64,000 nt of DNA, taken from positions 29,226-93,225 of the forward strand of contig NZ_JAGGKI010000020.1 of assembly GCF_017873605.1 (NCBI RefSeq), written 5' to 3'. This stretch comes from Paenibacillus lactis (GTDB lineage Bacteria > Bacillota > Bacilli > Paenibacillales > Paenibacillaceae). Positions within the stretch are counted from its first letter, which is position 1. The number at the start of each line of letters is the position of its first letter. Shown here one piece after another: positions 34,268-42,691 of the stretch. Both the position numbers and the translations under genes were made by a program. Under the pieces are notes generated by a model. The model saw only the letters and a program-made list of their open reading frames with translations, was not told the origin of the DNA and did not search any database.

Positions 34268-35101
34268 ATGAAATCAAGATCGAGAGTGATTTTGCTCGTC
34301 TCAGCCTCGGTCATCCTGGTCGTATGGAGCATTCTGACCATCATTCCGCTGTACTGGATGCTCATCGGATCGGTCCAGGACACCAAGTCGGCTGCTTCGT
34401 TTATTCCGCAAATGATTCCAGACGTGCTGTCCGTGGCCCCGTATGAACGTTTCTTCAGCAAAACAAACGTCATGAGATGGTTGTTCAACTCGCTGCTCAT
34501 CTCCTCCATCCTGACGGTGACGAACGTGTTCCTTGCATCGCTCGCAGGTTATGCGTTCGCGAAGCTGAAGTTTCCGGGGAATAAGGCGGTCTTCTGGATT
34601 TTGCTCAGCACCATGATGATTCCGGCTCAGGTTACACTCATTCCGCTCTATATTTTGATGATTGACGTATTTGATCTCGGGAATACATATACGGCGATTC
34701 TTCTGCCGAGTATCGTGAGCGTAGGGAACATCTTCTTGATGAAGCAGTACATGTCATCGCTGCCGACCTCGCTTATTCACGCCGCGCGCATCGACGCCTG
34801 CGGAGAGTTCGGGATCTTCTGGAAGGTCATTCTGCCGATGGCAAAGCCCGGTCTCGCCGTTCTGGCGATCTTCACATTCGTGGCATCCTGGAACGATTTC
34901 TTCTGGCCTTTCCTCGTGACCAACACGACGGAAATGAGAACCATTCAGGTAGGTCTGGCTTCCTTCGTTTACGCGGACACCACGGATTTCGGCGCACTCA
35001 TGGCTGGAGCAACCGTCGCGGCCTTGCCGATGATGATACTGTTCTTCTCGCTTCAGCGCTATTTCCTGCAAGGCATCACCATTGGAGCCGTTAAAGGCTA
35101 G
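34268..35101 (+). CDS. Sugar ABC transporter permease (MalG/UgpE type)
   Basis: A 277-residue permease with six helices. The EAA motif is in HAARIDACGEFGIFWKVILP and the C-terminus YFLQGITIGAVKG is typical of this subfamily. GAGGGGGTG precedes the ATG. It pairs with the upstream MalF-type subunit. Confidence 0.92.
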   Translation: MKSRSRVILLVSASVILVVWSILTIIPLYWMLIGSVQDTKSAASFIPQMIPDVLSVAPYERFFSKTNVMRWLFNSLLISSILTVTNVFLASLAGYAFAKLKFPGNKAVFWILLSTMMIPAQVTLIPLYILMIDVFDLGNTYTAILLPSIVSVGNIFLMKQYMSSLPTSLIHAARIDACGEFGIFWKVILPMAKPGLAVLAIFTFVASWNDFFWPFLVTNTTEMRTIQVGLASFVYADTTDFGALMAGATVAALPMMILFFSLQRYFLQGITIGAVKG

Positions 35102-35115
35102 AAGGAGGCAACGTT

Positions 35116-36222
35116 ATGGCACGCGTAGAATTTCGGAACATCCGAAAAGAATTTGTAGACGATAACAAAGGAACCTTCACCGCGGTTGCGGGATCGAACT
35201 TTGTCATTGAAGATAAAGAATTCGTTGTATTCGTCGGCCCTTCCGGCTGCGGGAAAACGACCTCGCTGCGCATGATCGCGGGCTTGGAGCGGCAAACGTC
35301 CGGCGATATCATCATCGGTGATCGGGTCGTGAACAATTTGCATCCGAAGGATCGCGACATTGCGATGGTATTCCAGGATTATGCGCTGTATCCGCATATG
35401 ACCATCCGCGAGAATCTGTCGTTCGGCTTGAGGAATTTGAAGAAGCCTAAAGCCTATATCGAGCAAAAGGTTGCCCAGGCCGCTTCGATTCTCGGACTCG
35501 AATCCATGATCGATCGCAAGCCGCGCGAGCTGTCCGGCGGACAGCGGCAGCGCGTGGCCGTGGGCCGGGCGATCGTCCGCGATCCGCAGGTGTTCCTGTT
35601 CGATGAGCCGTTGTCGAACCTCGACGCTAAGCTTCGCGTGCAGATGCGGGTCGAGCTGTCAGAGCTGCACAAGCGGCTTGAAGCGACGATCGTTTACGTC
35701 ACGCACGATCAAGTAGAGGCGATGACGCTCGGGGAGCGCATCGTCGTCATGAACAACGGGATCATCCAGCAGATTGCCTCGCCGACGGAGCTGTACGCGA
35801 ATCCGCAGAACATGTTCGTTGCGGGCTTTATCGGCTCCCCGCCGATGAACTTCATCGATGTGACGAAGGAAGGGAATGTGCTCCGGATGGAGGGCGGCTC
35901 GTTTACCATTCCTGACGCGATGGCGCGCGGCTTAAGCAAGTATGAGAACAAGCCTCTGATTCTCGGCGTTCGGCCGGAGCATATATCCGGCGAGGATTTG
36001 CCGGGAACGCCGAATCACGAGTACACGTATGCCGGAAAGATACAGGTCGTCGAGCATCTCGGCTCGGAGAATCTGGTATACTTCCGTATCGGCAACCGGA
36101 CCGTAACGGCGAAGGTGCATCCGGAGACGACGGGTTACCCGGGCATGGACAAAACGTTTATTTTTAATTTCGACAAGGTGCATTTCTTCGATCCGGAGAC
36201 GGAACAGCGTATCGATTGGTAA
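35116..36222 (+). CDS. Sugar ABC transporter ATPase (UgpC/MsmX type)
   Basis: A 368-residue ATPase. Walker A is GPSGCGKTTS, the signature is LSGGQRQRVAVGRAIV, Walker B is VFLFDEPLSNLDAKLRV, and the switch His follows in IVYVTHDQ. The C-terminal OB-fold (from about 240) carries GVRPEHIS. Many Bacillales importers share one distant MsmX ATPase; here the operon has its own copy, giving a complete importer. Confidence 0.93.
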   Translation: MARVEFRNIRKEFVDDNKGTFTAVAGSNFVIEDKEFVVFVGPSGCGKTTSLRMIAGLERQTSGDIIIGDRVVNNLHPKDRDIAMVFQDYALYPHMTIRENLSFGLRNLKKPKAYIEQKVAQAASILGLESMIDRKPRELSGGQRQRVAVGRAIVRDPQVFLFDEPLSNLDAKLRVQMRVELSELHKRLEATIVYVTHDQVEAMTLGERIVVMNNGIIQQIASPTELYANPQNMFVAGFIGSPPMNFIDVTKEGNVLRMEGGSFTIPDAMARGLSKYENKPLILGVRPEHISGEDLPGTPNHEYTYAGKIQVVEHLGSENLVYFRIGNRTVTAKVHPETTGYPGMDKTFIFNFDKVHFFDPETEQRIDW

Positions 36223-36249
36223 ACAATCTGGAGGAGGAGAGGGAAGCTT

Positions 36250-36945
36250 ATGCGCAAGCTGAATGATGTGTTAAAGAAGACGGGAGTTGAGGTATACCGC
36301 GAGATTACGAGCGTGGCACTGTACAGCATGATCACCTCGCTGGTGCTTGCGGCGGTCGTCATATTCGCTCCGGTGCTTGCGGCGCTGCTGCTGCTTCCGG
36401 TGCTGTATATGCCGCTGTTTTTCGGAGTCTGCTATGCCTACCACCGGAAGACGGAAAGAGGCAAGCCGGTGCTGAAGGATGTGTTCGAGGGGGCCGTCAA
36501 GGGGTTTCTGCCTGCCGTTGTCATGGGCTTCTTCTTCGTGGTGATGATCCTTATCCTATGGTCCACCTGGTGGTATTACGGAGGCAAAGACGGTATCGGT
36601 TACTTAGCGATCGGGGTTTTTCAGACATACTTCGTCATTATGGCCGTGGTCTCCCAATTCTACACGCTTCAGCTTGTCATTCAGGAAAACATGGGGATCT
36701 TCAAAGCGATGGCGCACAGCGTGAAGCTGTTTCTGCGTTATCCGGCTTATACGCTTGGGGCTTGCTTTCAGGCTTTATGCGTGGCCGTTCCGCTTCTTCT
36801 CACCGTGGTTGGCTTCGGCTTTCTGTTCAACGGCATGTGGGCGATATTTCAGCATAAGGCAGCTTATAATGTCTTGAATCCCGAGGAGGCGAAGCCTGCG
36901 GCTGACGGCGCCCTGTCCTCGGAGCCAGGAGGTGTCAGCATATGA
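36250..36945 (+). CDS. YesL-like (DUF624-type) integral membrane protein
   Basis: A 231-residue protein with about five to six helices, rich in aromatic residues (FFFVVMILILWSTWWYYGGK), and a short hydrophilic C-terminus. The layout resembles the YesL/DUF624 proteins that often accompany Bacillales sugar ABC operons; its role is unknown and an accessory function in uptake is only an inference. Its TGA overlaps the ATG of the namZ-like gene by 4 nt, so translation is coupled. Confidence 0.65.
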   Translation: MRKLNDVLKKTGVEVYREITSVALYSMITSLVLAAVVIFAPVLAALLLLPVLYMPLFFGVCYAYHRKTERGKPVLKDVFEGAVKGFLPAVVMGFFFVVMILILWSTWWYYGGKDGIGYLAIGVFQTYFVIMAVVSQFYTLQLVIQENMGIFKAMAHSVKLFLRYPAYTLGACFQALCVAVPLLLTVVGFGFLFNGMWAIFQHKAAYNVLNPEEAKPAADGALSSEPGGVSI

Positions 36946-38114
36946 GATGTTTAACCGGAATCGACAGGCTGGCGGCGGGGTTGAAGCATAACAGCATCAT
37001 CGGCCGCCGGCTTGGCGTGATTACGAATCCGACGGGGCTCACGTCGGATTTTCGTTCTTCGATTGAAATCATTGCCGGTTTGCCGGAATCTGAATTGACT
37101 GCTTTATTCGCCTGCGAGCATGGGCTCCGCGGAGAGCTGCAGGCCGGCAAGCATGTTGACGATGAAGTCGATCCCATCTTCGGCGTACCGGTATACAGCT
37201 TGTATGGCGCAACGCGCAAGCCCGATGCGGCGATGCTGGAGAAGATCGATACCCTCATCTTCGATATTCAGGATCTTGGCGTGCGGTTCTACACGTACAT
37301 GACGACCTTGTTGTACGCTATGGAGGCGTGCGCGGAGCACGGGAAGAGCCTGATCGTTCTGGACCGTCCGAATCCGCTCGGCGGCAATCGTGTGGAAGGC
37401 GGCCTTCTTGAGCCGGGGTATGAATCGATGGTGGGCGGGTGGCAGATCCCGATCAGCACCGGGATGACGATCGGTGAATATGCCCGGATGGCGAATGATC
37501 TGAGGGGCACGTGCTGCGACCTGGACGTCATCGGGCTGGAAGGCTGGAGCCGGGCGATGGACTATGCGGATACAGGTCTTCCGTGGATGCTCCCGTCCCC
37601 GAACATTCCGACTTTAGATACCGTCCGTTTGTACAGTGGAACCTGCTTCTTCGAAGGAACGAATCTGTCGGAGGGCAGAGGCACGACGCGGCCGTTTGAA
37701 TGGATTGGCGCGCCATGGATCGACGGCGAGGCGCTGGCCAAGGCGTTTAATGCCTACCGATTGCCCGGTATTCATGCCCATTCCGTCTACATGACACCGA
37801 CGTTCTCGAAGCATCAAGGCGTGAGCTGCGGGGGCGTCATGCTGTTCGTGACGGACAGCGCGAAGCTGGAGGCGGTCCGTGCAGGCCTTGTGCTGCTGCA
37901 CCTGGTCAGCCGGATGTATCCGGATTCGTTCCAATGGCTGACGCCGCCCGAGGGGCGAAACCGTTATTTCATTGATCTGCTTACGGGCAGCGATGACGTG
38001 CGGAAGCATATTCATGAAGAAGAAGGGCTTCGGCGCATCACGGAGCAGTGGGAGAACGATACGGATCGGTGGAGAACGATGAGAGCCCCTTATCTTCTGT
38101 GCGGGGAGGCATAA
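36942..38114 (+). CDS. namZ: NamZ-type exo-beta-N-acetylmuramidase (DUF1343), no signal peptide
   Basis: A 390-residue DUF1343 protein matching Bacillus subtilis NamZ (YbbC), which removes MurNAc from the non-reducing end of peptidoglycan glycans. Diagnostic stretches are LGVITNPTGL, FACEHGLRGELQAG (with Glu59, the likely catalytic acid), LIFDIQDLGVRFYTYM, VLDRPNPLGG and LPSPNIPTLDTV. Unlike the secreted B. subtilis enzyme it has no signal peptide: it begins MRCLTGIDRLAAGLKHN and its start overlaps the preceding gene. This points to cytoplasmic action on imported saccharides. Confidence 0.92.
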   Translation: MRCLTGIDRLAAGLKHNSIIGRRLGVITNPTGLTSDFRSSIEIIAGLPESELTALFACEHGLRGELQAGKHVDDEVDPIFGVPVYSLYGATRKPDAAMLEKIDTLIFDIQDLGVRFYTYMTTLLYAMEACAEHGKSLIVLDRPNPLGGNRVEGGLLEPGYESMVGGWQIPISTGMTIGEYARMANDLRGTCCDLDVIGLEGWSRAMDYADTGLPWMLPSPNIPTLDTVRLYSGTCFFEGTNLSEGRGTTRPFEWIGAPWIDGEALAKAFNAYRLPGIHAHSVYMTPTFSKHQGVSCGGVMLFVTDSAKLEAVRAGLVLLHLVSRMYPDSFQWLTPPEGRNRYFIDLLTGSDDVRKHIHEEEGLRRITEQWENDTDRWRTMRAPYLLCGEA

Positions 38115-38117
38115 TCC

Positions 38118-39308
38118 ATGATACTCGCACCTAGGAAGCAGGGGGAGCCGACTGTGGTCGTCGGCCTGATGTCCGGCACATCCCTTGACGGGATCGATGC
38201 GGCCATCGTCCGGATTCACGGCAGCGGCCTTACGGCTTCCGCCGAGCTGCTTCATTATTATAGCCGCTCTTATGAGCCGGAGTTTCGCCGGCGGCTGCAG
38301 GAGCTGTGCGGCACGGAGCACTCCAGCAGCGCTGCGGTATGCAGTATGAACGCCTACCTCGGATATCGGTTCGGAGAAGCCGTGCTGGAGGCGATAGCGG
38401 ATGCCGGGATGCGGATCGAGGATGTCGACCTCGTCAGCTCGCACGGGCAGACGATCTGGCATCTTCCCGTAGCGGAGCCGGATGATCCGTATTCAACGCC
38501 GTCCACGCTGCAGATCGGCGACATTTCGGTCATCGCGAAGCTTACGGGCCTACCGGTTGTCGGCGATTTCCGCCCGGCGGACATGGCGGTGGGGGGCCAG
38601 GGCGCGCCTTTCGCTCCTTACGGCGATTTGATCCTGTTCCGGCATCACGAACGGGGCAGGCTGCTTCAGAACGTCGGCGGCATCGGCAACTGTACGGCGC
38701 TTCCTGCGGGAGCGGGCCCGTCCGAAGTTCTGGCGTTTGATACTGGGCCGGGGAATATGGTGATCGACGCGGTTGTCCACGCGCTTTCGGAGGGCCGTCT
38801 CTCCTATGACGAGGGCGGAAAGTGGGCTGCTCAGGGGAAGCCGGATCAAGCGCTTTTGGATGAGATGATGTCCCATGCCTATTTCCGGACGCCGCCGCCC
38901 AAATCAACGGGCAGGGAGCTTTTCGGCCAGCCGTATGCGGCTTCTTTTCTTAAGGCGGCGAGCGCGCGCGGTCTATCGGATGAAGACATCGTGGCGACGG
39001 CCACGGCATTCACGGCGGCTTCCATTGCGGACAGCTATGAACGTTATGTTTTTCCGCGAGTTGCCATCGCTGAGGTGATTGTCACGGGCGGGGGAGCGCA
39101 TAACCGGACGCTGCTTCATATGCTGAGCGAACGGCTGCCAGGACAAAAGGTAATGACCTCCGCCGAGCTCGGGTGGAATGACGATGCGAAGGAAGCGGTC
39201 ATTTTTGCCCTGTTAGGCAATGATTTCGTGCACGGCGTGCCGAACAACCTGCCGGCAGCGACGGGAGCGCTTCGCCCGACCGTGATGGGGAAGCTTGCGC
39301 TGCCGTAG
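38118..39308 (+). CDS. anmK: Anhydro-N-acetylmuramic acid kinase
   Basis: A 396-residue kinase that hydrolyses and phosphorylates 1,6-anhydroMurNAc to MurNAc-6-phosphate. VVVGLMSGTSLDGIDAAIV is the family start; DLVSSHGQTIWH, FDTGPGNMVIDA (catalytic Asp) and VIVTGGGAHNRTLL are present. It begins 3 nt after namZ with GGGGAGG before the ATG. Its product feeds murQ, giving the cluster a second entry, from anhydro-muropeptides made by lytic transglycosylases. Confidence 0.96.
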   Translation: MILAPRKQGEPTVVVGLMSGTSLDGIDAAIVRIHGSGLTASAELLHYYSRSYEPEFRRRLQELCGTEHSSSAAVCSMNAYLGYRFGEAVLEAIADAGMRIEDVDLVSSHGQTIWHLPVAEPDDPYSTPSTLQIGDISVIAKLTGLPVVGDFRPADMAVGGQGAPFAPYGDLILFRHHERGRLLQNVGGIGNCTALPAGAGPSEVLAFDTGPGNMVIDAVVHALSEGRLSYDEGGKWAAQGKPDQALLDEMMSHAYFRTPPPKSTGRELFGQPYAASFLKAASARGLSDEDIVATATAFTAASIADSYERYVFPRVAIAEVIVTGGGAHNRTLLHMLSERLPGQKVMTSAELGWNDDAKEAVIFALLGNDFVHGVPNNLPAATGALRPTVMGKLALP

Positions 39309-39315
39309 AAGGAAG

Positions 39316-39370
39316 GCTGGGTTAATAGCCCAGCGTTTTGTTTTAGCATCCTGCGAGGGATGCTTTTTTT
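39316..39370 (+). terminator. Tandem terminators after anmK
   Basis: First GCTGGG/CCCAGC (39316-39334) with GTTTTGTTTT, then AGCATCC/GGATGCT (39345-39364) with seven T to 39370. Confidence 0.85.
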
Positions 39371-39439
39371 AGGGGAAACGGGATGTTTCCTGTCAAATAT
39401 CGGGTTCATCAGTCATCTAAGGCATGTCTTGACCTCGGC

Positions 39440-39579
39440 TCACCGAAGCGCACCGTGTACCGCTCTCCGCGCACCTTGCATCGCCTACCACGCATCATAC
39501 ACCGCTCTCCGCGCACCACACACCATGCACCACACACCATGCACCATACACCATACACCATACCCGTACACCTTGCATC
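39440..39579. repeat. Low-complexity ACC-rich repeats
   Basis: The 39309-39696 gap contains two copies of CCGCTCTCCGCGCACC 42 bp apart (39460-39475 and 39502-39517), then short CACCATRCAC-type units. Reading frames here (39360-39611) are repeat artefacts. Confidence 0.55.
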
Positions 39580-39696
39580 CTAAGGAGATCTACATCCGGT
39601 TTTCCCAATAGAGGTTATCCTTCAACTTCTCAATGCGGTATGATGGGTTAGGAAGAGACAAAATACAGATCGATGATGGAAACGAAAGGAGAAACG

Positions 39697-40266
39697 ATGA
39701 TGAAGGAGAGCTTTGATCCAACCCTTATTGATCGGTTGGAAAGTCCGGAACGTAAGTGGGAGCTTCCGGCAGCCGTGCTGCTGGAGAAGCTCCAGGTGAA
39801 CGGTGAGGTTGATTTGCTTGATATTGGGGCGGGAACCGGCTATTTTTCCATACCGGCTGCAAGCATGACTGCTGGAACCGTATTTGCCGTAGACTTGGAG
39901 CCGGCGATGCTGGAATTCATGGAGAAGCGGGCAGCAGAAGAGGGATTGACCAATGTGCGAGTAGTGAAGGGACAGGTGGAGCAGCTGCCTTTCGAGGATG
40001 AGGCGGTCGACCGGATCATCGCGTCCCTGATCCTGCACATTACGGACGAGCTGGAGGCTTCCGTTCGCGAAATCGCAAGGGTTCTCAGGCCGGGTGGGCG
40101 CTGCTTATGCCTGGAATGGCAGGAGGATCCGATGGAGCAGCGAGTTCCCCGTCCGAACCGTGTCGATCCCCAAGTGATGCAGAACCTGCTTGAGCAGGCG
40201 GGGTTGCGGGTGGAAGGACTCGAGTATCCGACAGAGCGCCACTATCTGATTTTGGCGAGGAAATAA
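39697..40266 (+). CDS. Class I SAM-dependent methyltransferase
   Basis: A 189-residue methyltransferase. Motif I is LLDIGAGTGYFSIPA (SAM binding), the acidic residue ending strand 2 is in FAVDLEP, and the post-I region runs to ILHITDELEASVREIARVLRPGG. This is the UbiE/type-11 pattern with unknown acceptor. AAGGAG lies 5 nt before the ATG at 39697 (another ATG follows at 39700); the ATG at 39673 lacks a ribosome site. Confidence 0.88.
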   Translation: MMKESFDPTLIDRLESPERKWELPAAVLLEKLQVNGEVDLLDIGAGTGYFSIPAASMTAGTVFAVDLEPAMLEFMEKRAAEEGLTNVRVVKGQVEQLPFEDEAVDRIIASLILHITDELEASVREIARVLRPGGRCLCLEWQEDPMEQRVPRPNRVDPQVMQNLLEQAGLRVEGLEYPTERHYLILARK

Positions 40267-40357
40267 CATCGTCTGCCACGAATTCGTGAAATTGCAGGGA
40301 GAGCCTGGAACATACTGGATGTTTAAGCCGTCTATATGATCGAGGTGATCTGGTTTG

Positions 40358-40940
40358 ATGGCAAAATCCAAGCCCGTGGTCTTGTTAAGCATTTTGCTGC
40401 TGCTGATAAGTATCTATGCCGTGAACCTTCCTAAGGCTTCCGCCTGCTCCTGTGCCGAGCCGCCTACGATTGCAGAAAGCCTGGAGCTTAAGACGGCGAT
40501 TTTTGCAGGCAGTGACGAGCATATCGACCGCCGCCTTTTCGGCTTTTTTCATCCGGCGCGGATCCGGTTACGGTAACGCTCGAGGTTTCGAAGGTATGGA
40601 AGGGAGAGCTGGGCAAGAAAACGACGATTTCCACCGCAATGTCTACTGAGAGCTGCGGCTATGACCGATTTTCGGTCGGCGATGAATATCTGATATTTGC
40701 GTATAGGGAGTCCGGGAAATTGGAAACCGGAATATGTGAAGGGACCAAGCTCCTATCCTCGGCTGCCAATGAACTAAAAGAGCTTGGCAGCGGCTACCCG
40801 CCCGTAGACGGCCAGTCCCCGGTGATTCCGCCTCCTCACACAGGAGCACGCTCGTTCAGGGAAGTATAGCCGTATTGGTGCTGATCCTGGTTCTGGGCAT
40901 TTATTTTTACCAAAAGAAGAGGAAGCGACATCTAAATTGA
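40358..40940 (+). pseudogene. TIMP/NTR-like secreted protein gene broken by two 1-nt deletions
   Basis: The protein would have a signal peptide ending KASACSCAEPP (mature N-terminal Cys as in TIMP-like NTR domains), a beta domain with VTLEVSKVWKGELG and ESCGYDRFSVGDEYLIFAY, and a C-terminal membrane helix with a KKRKRHLN tail. Frame 1 stops soon after a run of six T (40544-40549); restoring one T joins it to ADPVTVTLEV. The second frame stops at 40869; restoring one base near 40845 joins it to LVQGSIAVLVLILVLGIYFY. Both lesions are single deletions, so decay or sequencing error are both possible. Confidence 0.75.
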
Positions 40941-41569
40941 GACAATTGGGTTGTAGAAGGCTATGAGGGTGCTTGGCATCACATCGGGGCGATCAACCGA
41001 CCAGCATTGCTTTCGGTTAAGTTCACTCGAAAATTCGAAGATACATAATGCACTTCCCAGCATCCGCAAGGGCTTCGATTTCTGTAACCTGAGCCGGTGG
41101 CTTGCTTTTGGGCATAATACCTTTATCGCTGTTTTTTGGGCGTAAAGGTTTTTTCTTTTTTTTGTCGTACGAAAAGGTGCCCGAACTTCAACCGCATCCA
41201 AGATCCGCTCTCCCACGCCATCATCCGGCCGTTCCAAACCCTGCCTTTTGGGGAAAGCTATTCTCCATGATTGCAGGTCACTAAGTGACGATCCAAGCAG
41301 AGAATGATCAAATCATGCCTGGAAGATACCGGTTATACAAAAGGATTGAGGTTTCTGCTCCGCAAGGAGTAGAATAAAGATAGGTAAGGGATGATCGCAT
41401 TTGTAGAATCATGCATCAGCGAATCATGATCCGAAGGAAAGACGGATATACTTTACGAGAATCAGCCTTATTGGTTGGGGGGAGCATGGATTTTCTGACC
41501 CCGGCCAGTTAAGGCTTTTTACTATGTAACGGCTGAAGCCATACACACACAGCATAAGGAGTGGATCGA
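40941..41569. other. 629-nt stretch without a recognised gene
   Basis: I see no complete gene or RNA. A GTG-initiated 30-codon frame at 41285-41377 (PGRYRLYKRIEVSAPQG) reads like protein but has no good ribosome site. Frames at 40932-41237 (minus) and 40963-41145 (plus) resemble nothing. The promoter of map must lie at the right end. Confidence 0.3.
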
Positions 41570-42316
41570 TTGATTATTCTGAAGACACCGGAACAGATTG
41601 AGAAGATGAAAAAAGCGGGAGAGATTCTGGCCGATTGCCACCGGCATATCGCAACCATGATCAAGCCCGGCGTGACAACGCTGGAGATTGATCAATTCGT
41701 GGAGGGGTTCCTTGCCGAGCGCGGCGCGCATCCGGAGCAGAAGGGATATCACGGGTATCCGTTTGCCACCTGCGCCTCCGTCAATGACGTTATCTGTCAT
41801 GGGTTCCCGAGCAACGAGCCTCTTAAAGACGGGGATATCGTCACCATTGACATGGTGGTGAAGCTCGACGGATGGCTGGCGGATTCCGCCTGGTCCTATC
41901 CGGTCGGGAATATTTCGGAGGAGGCGCAGCATCTGCTGGATGTGACCAAAAAATCGCTGTATCTCGGAATCGAGCAGGCGGTCGTGGGCAATCGGATCGG
42001 CGATATCTCGCATGCCATCCAGTCCTATGCCGAATCCGAGAACCTGTCGGTGGTACGGCATTTCGTAGGGCATGCTATCGGCGAGAACATGCATGAGGAG
42101 CCGCAGGTGCCGCATTACGGACCTCCGCATCGCGGAACGCGATTGAAGGAAGGCATGGTCATCACCATCGAGCCGATGCTGAACATCGGGACATACAAGT
42201 GCAAGATCGACGCCGACGGCTGGACCGCCAGAACGATGGACGGCAAGTGGTCTGCGCAATATGAGCATACGCTGGCGATTACCAAGGACGGCCCTGTTAT
42301 TCTTACGGAGCAATAA
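41570..42316 (+). CDS. map: Type I methionine aminopeptidase, TTG start
   Basis: A 248-residue enzyme removing N-terminal Met. The dimetal ligands are in DMVVKLDGWLADSAWSYPVG (two Asp), VVRHFVGHAIGENMHEEPQ (His), ITIEPML (Glu) and QYEHTLAI (Glu). AAGGAG (41556-41561) is 8 nt from TTG at 41570, giving MIILKTPEQI, which matches the Bacillus start; a GTG at 41561 lies inside that site. It stands alone, unlike the map copy usually found in the ribosomal protein operon, so it may be a second paralogue. Confidence 0.92.
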   Translation: MIILKTPEQIEKMKKAGEILADCHRHIATMIKPGVTTLEIDQFVEGFLAERGAHPEQKGYHGYPFATCASVNDVICHGFPSNEPLKDGDIVTIDMVVKLDGWLADSAWSYPVGNISEEAQHLLDVTKKSLYLGIEQAVVGNRIGDISHAIQSYAESENLSVVRHFVGHAIGENMHEEPQVPHYGPPHRGTRLKEGMVITIEPMLNIGTYKCKIDADGWTARTMDGKWSAQYEHTLAITKDGPVILTEQ

Positions 42317-42489
42317 GCGGAGGCACCTGGGAGCGTAAAGCGCCAACTCGAAGCACGGAACTTGCTCCAACGAACAGCTGCCTAACAGCAGGGGCGATGC
42401 TCAGCCCCGGATACCTGCAACCCAGCGCCATCCCCAAAGGGCATCAACGGAGCAGGCGGAATCCCTCAGAAGAAGCGAAGCGTGCCCCT

Positions 42490-42541
42490 TTATTCCCGGA
42501 TTTCGACATCGGATAATCAGTTCAAGGAAATCCGGGAATAA
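42490..42541. repeat. 15-bp perfect inverted repeat (REP-like hairpin)
   Basis: TTATTCCCGGATTTC (42490-42504) and GAAATCCGGGAATAA (42527-42541) pair perfectly around a 22-nt loop. There is no T-run. The 42317-42691 gap holds no gene. I have the impression that such AAATCCGGGAATAA hairpins recur between genes in Paenibacillus, suggesting a REP-type element. Confidence 0.6.
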
Positions 42542-42691
42542 GAGGGATCGTATGGGGATCCGCATGCGGAGTGCTTGCAGGGTTATCCACGAGCATAGGC
42601 CGCTGCATCAGCGCGTTCGCCAAGGATAGACGGAAATCGCAGTTTTTTTTATAATAGAGTAACCATTTCACTAGCGAAGGGAACATGAACC

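Noticed and set aside
39440..39579. Possible CRISPR array
   Set aside because: Only two longer repeats, no regular spacers, no cas genes in the window.
41285..41377. GTG-initiated 30-codon frame
   Set aside because: Protein-like composition but no ribosome site and no recognised homologue; recorded only as a possibility.
42581..42600. Single TTATCCACG near-match to a DnaA box
   Set aside because: One mismatch and isolated; expected by chance, unlike the cluster at 15.5 kb.
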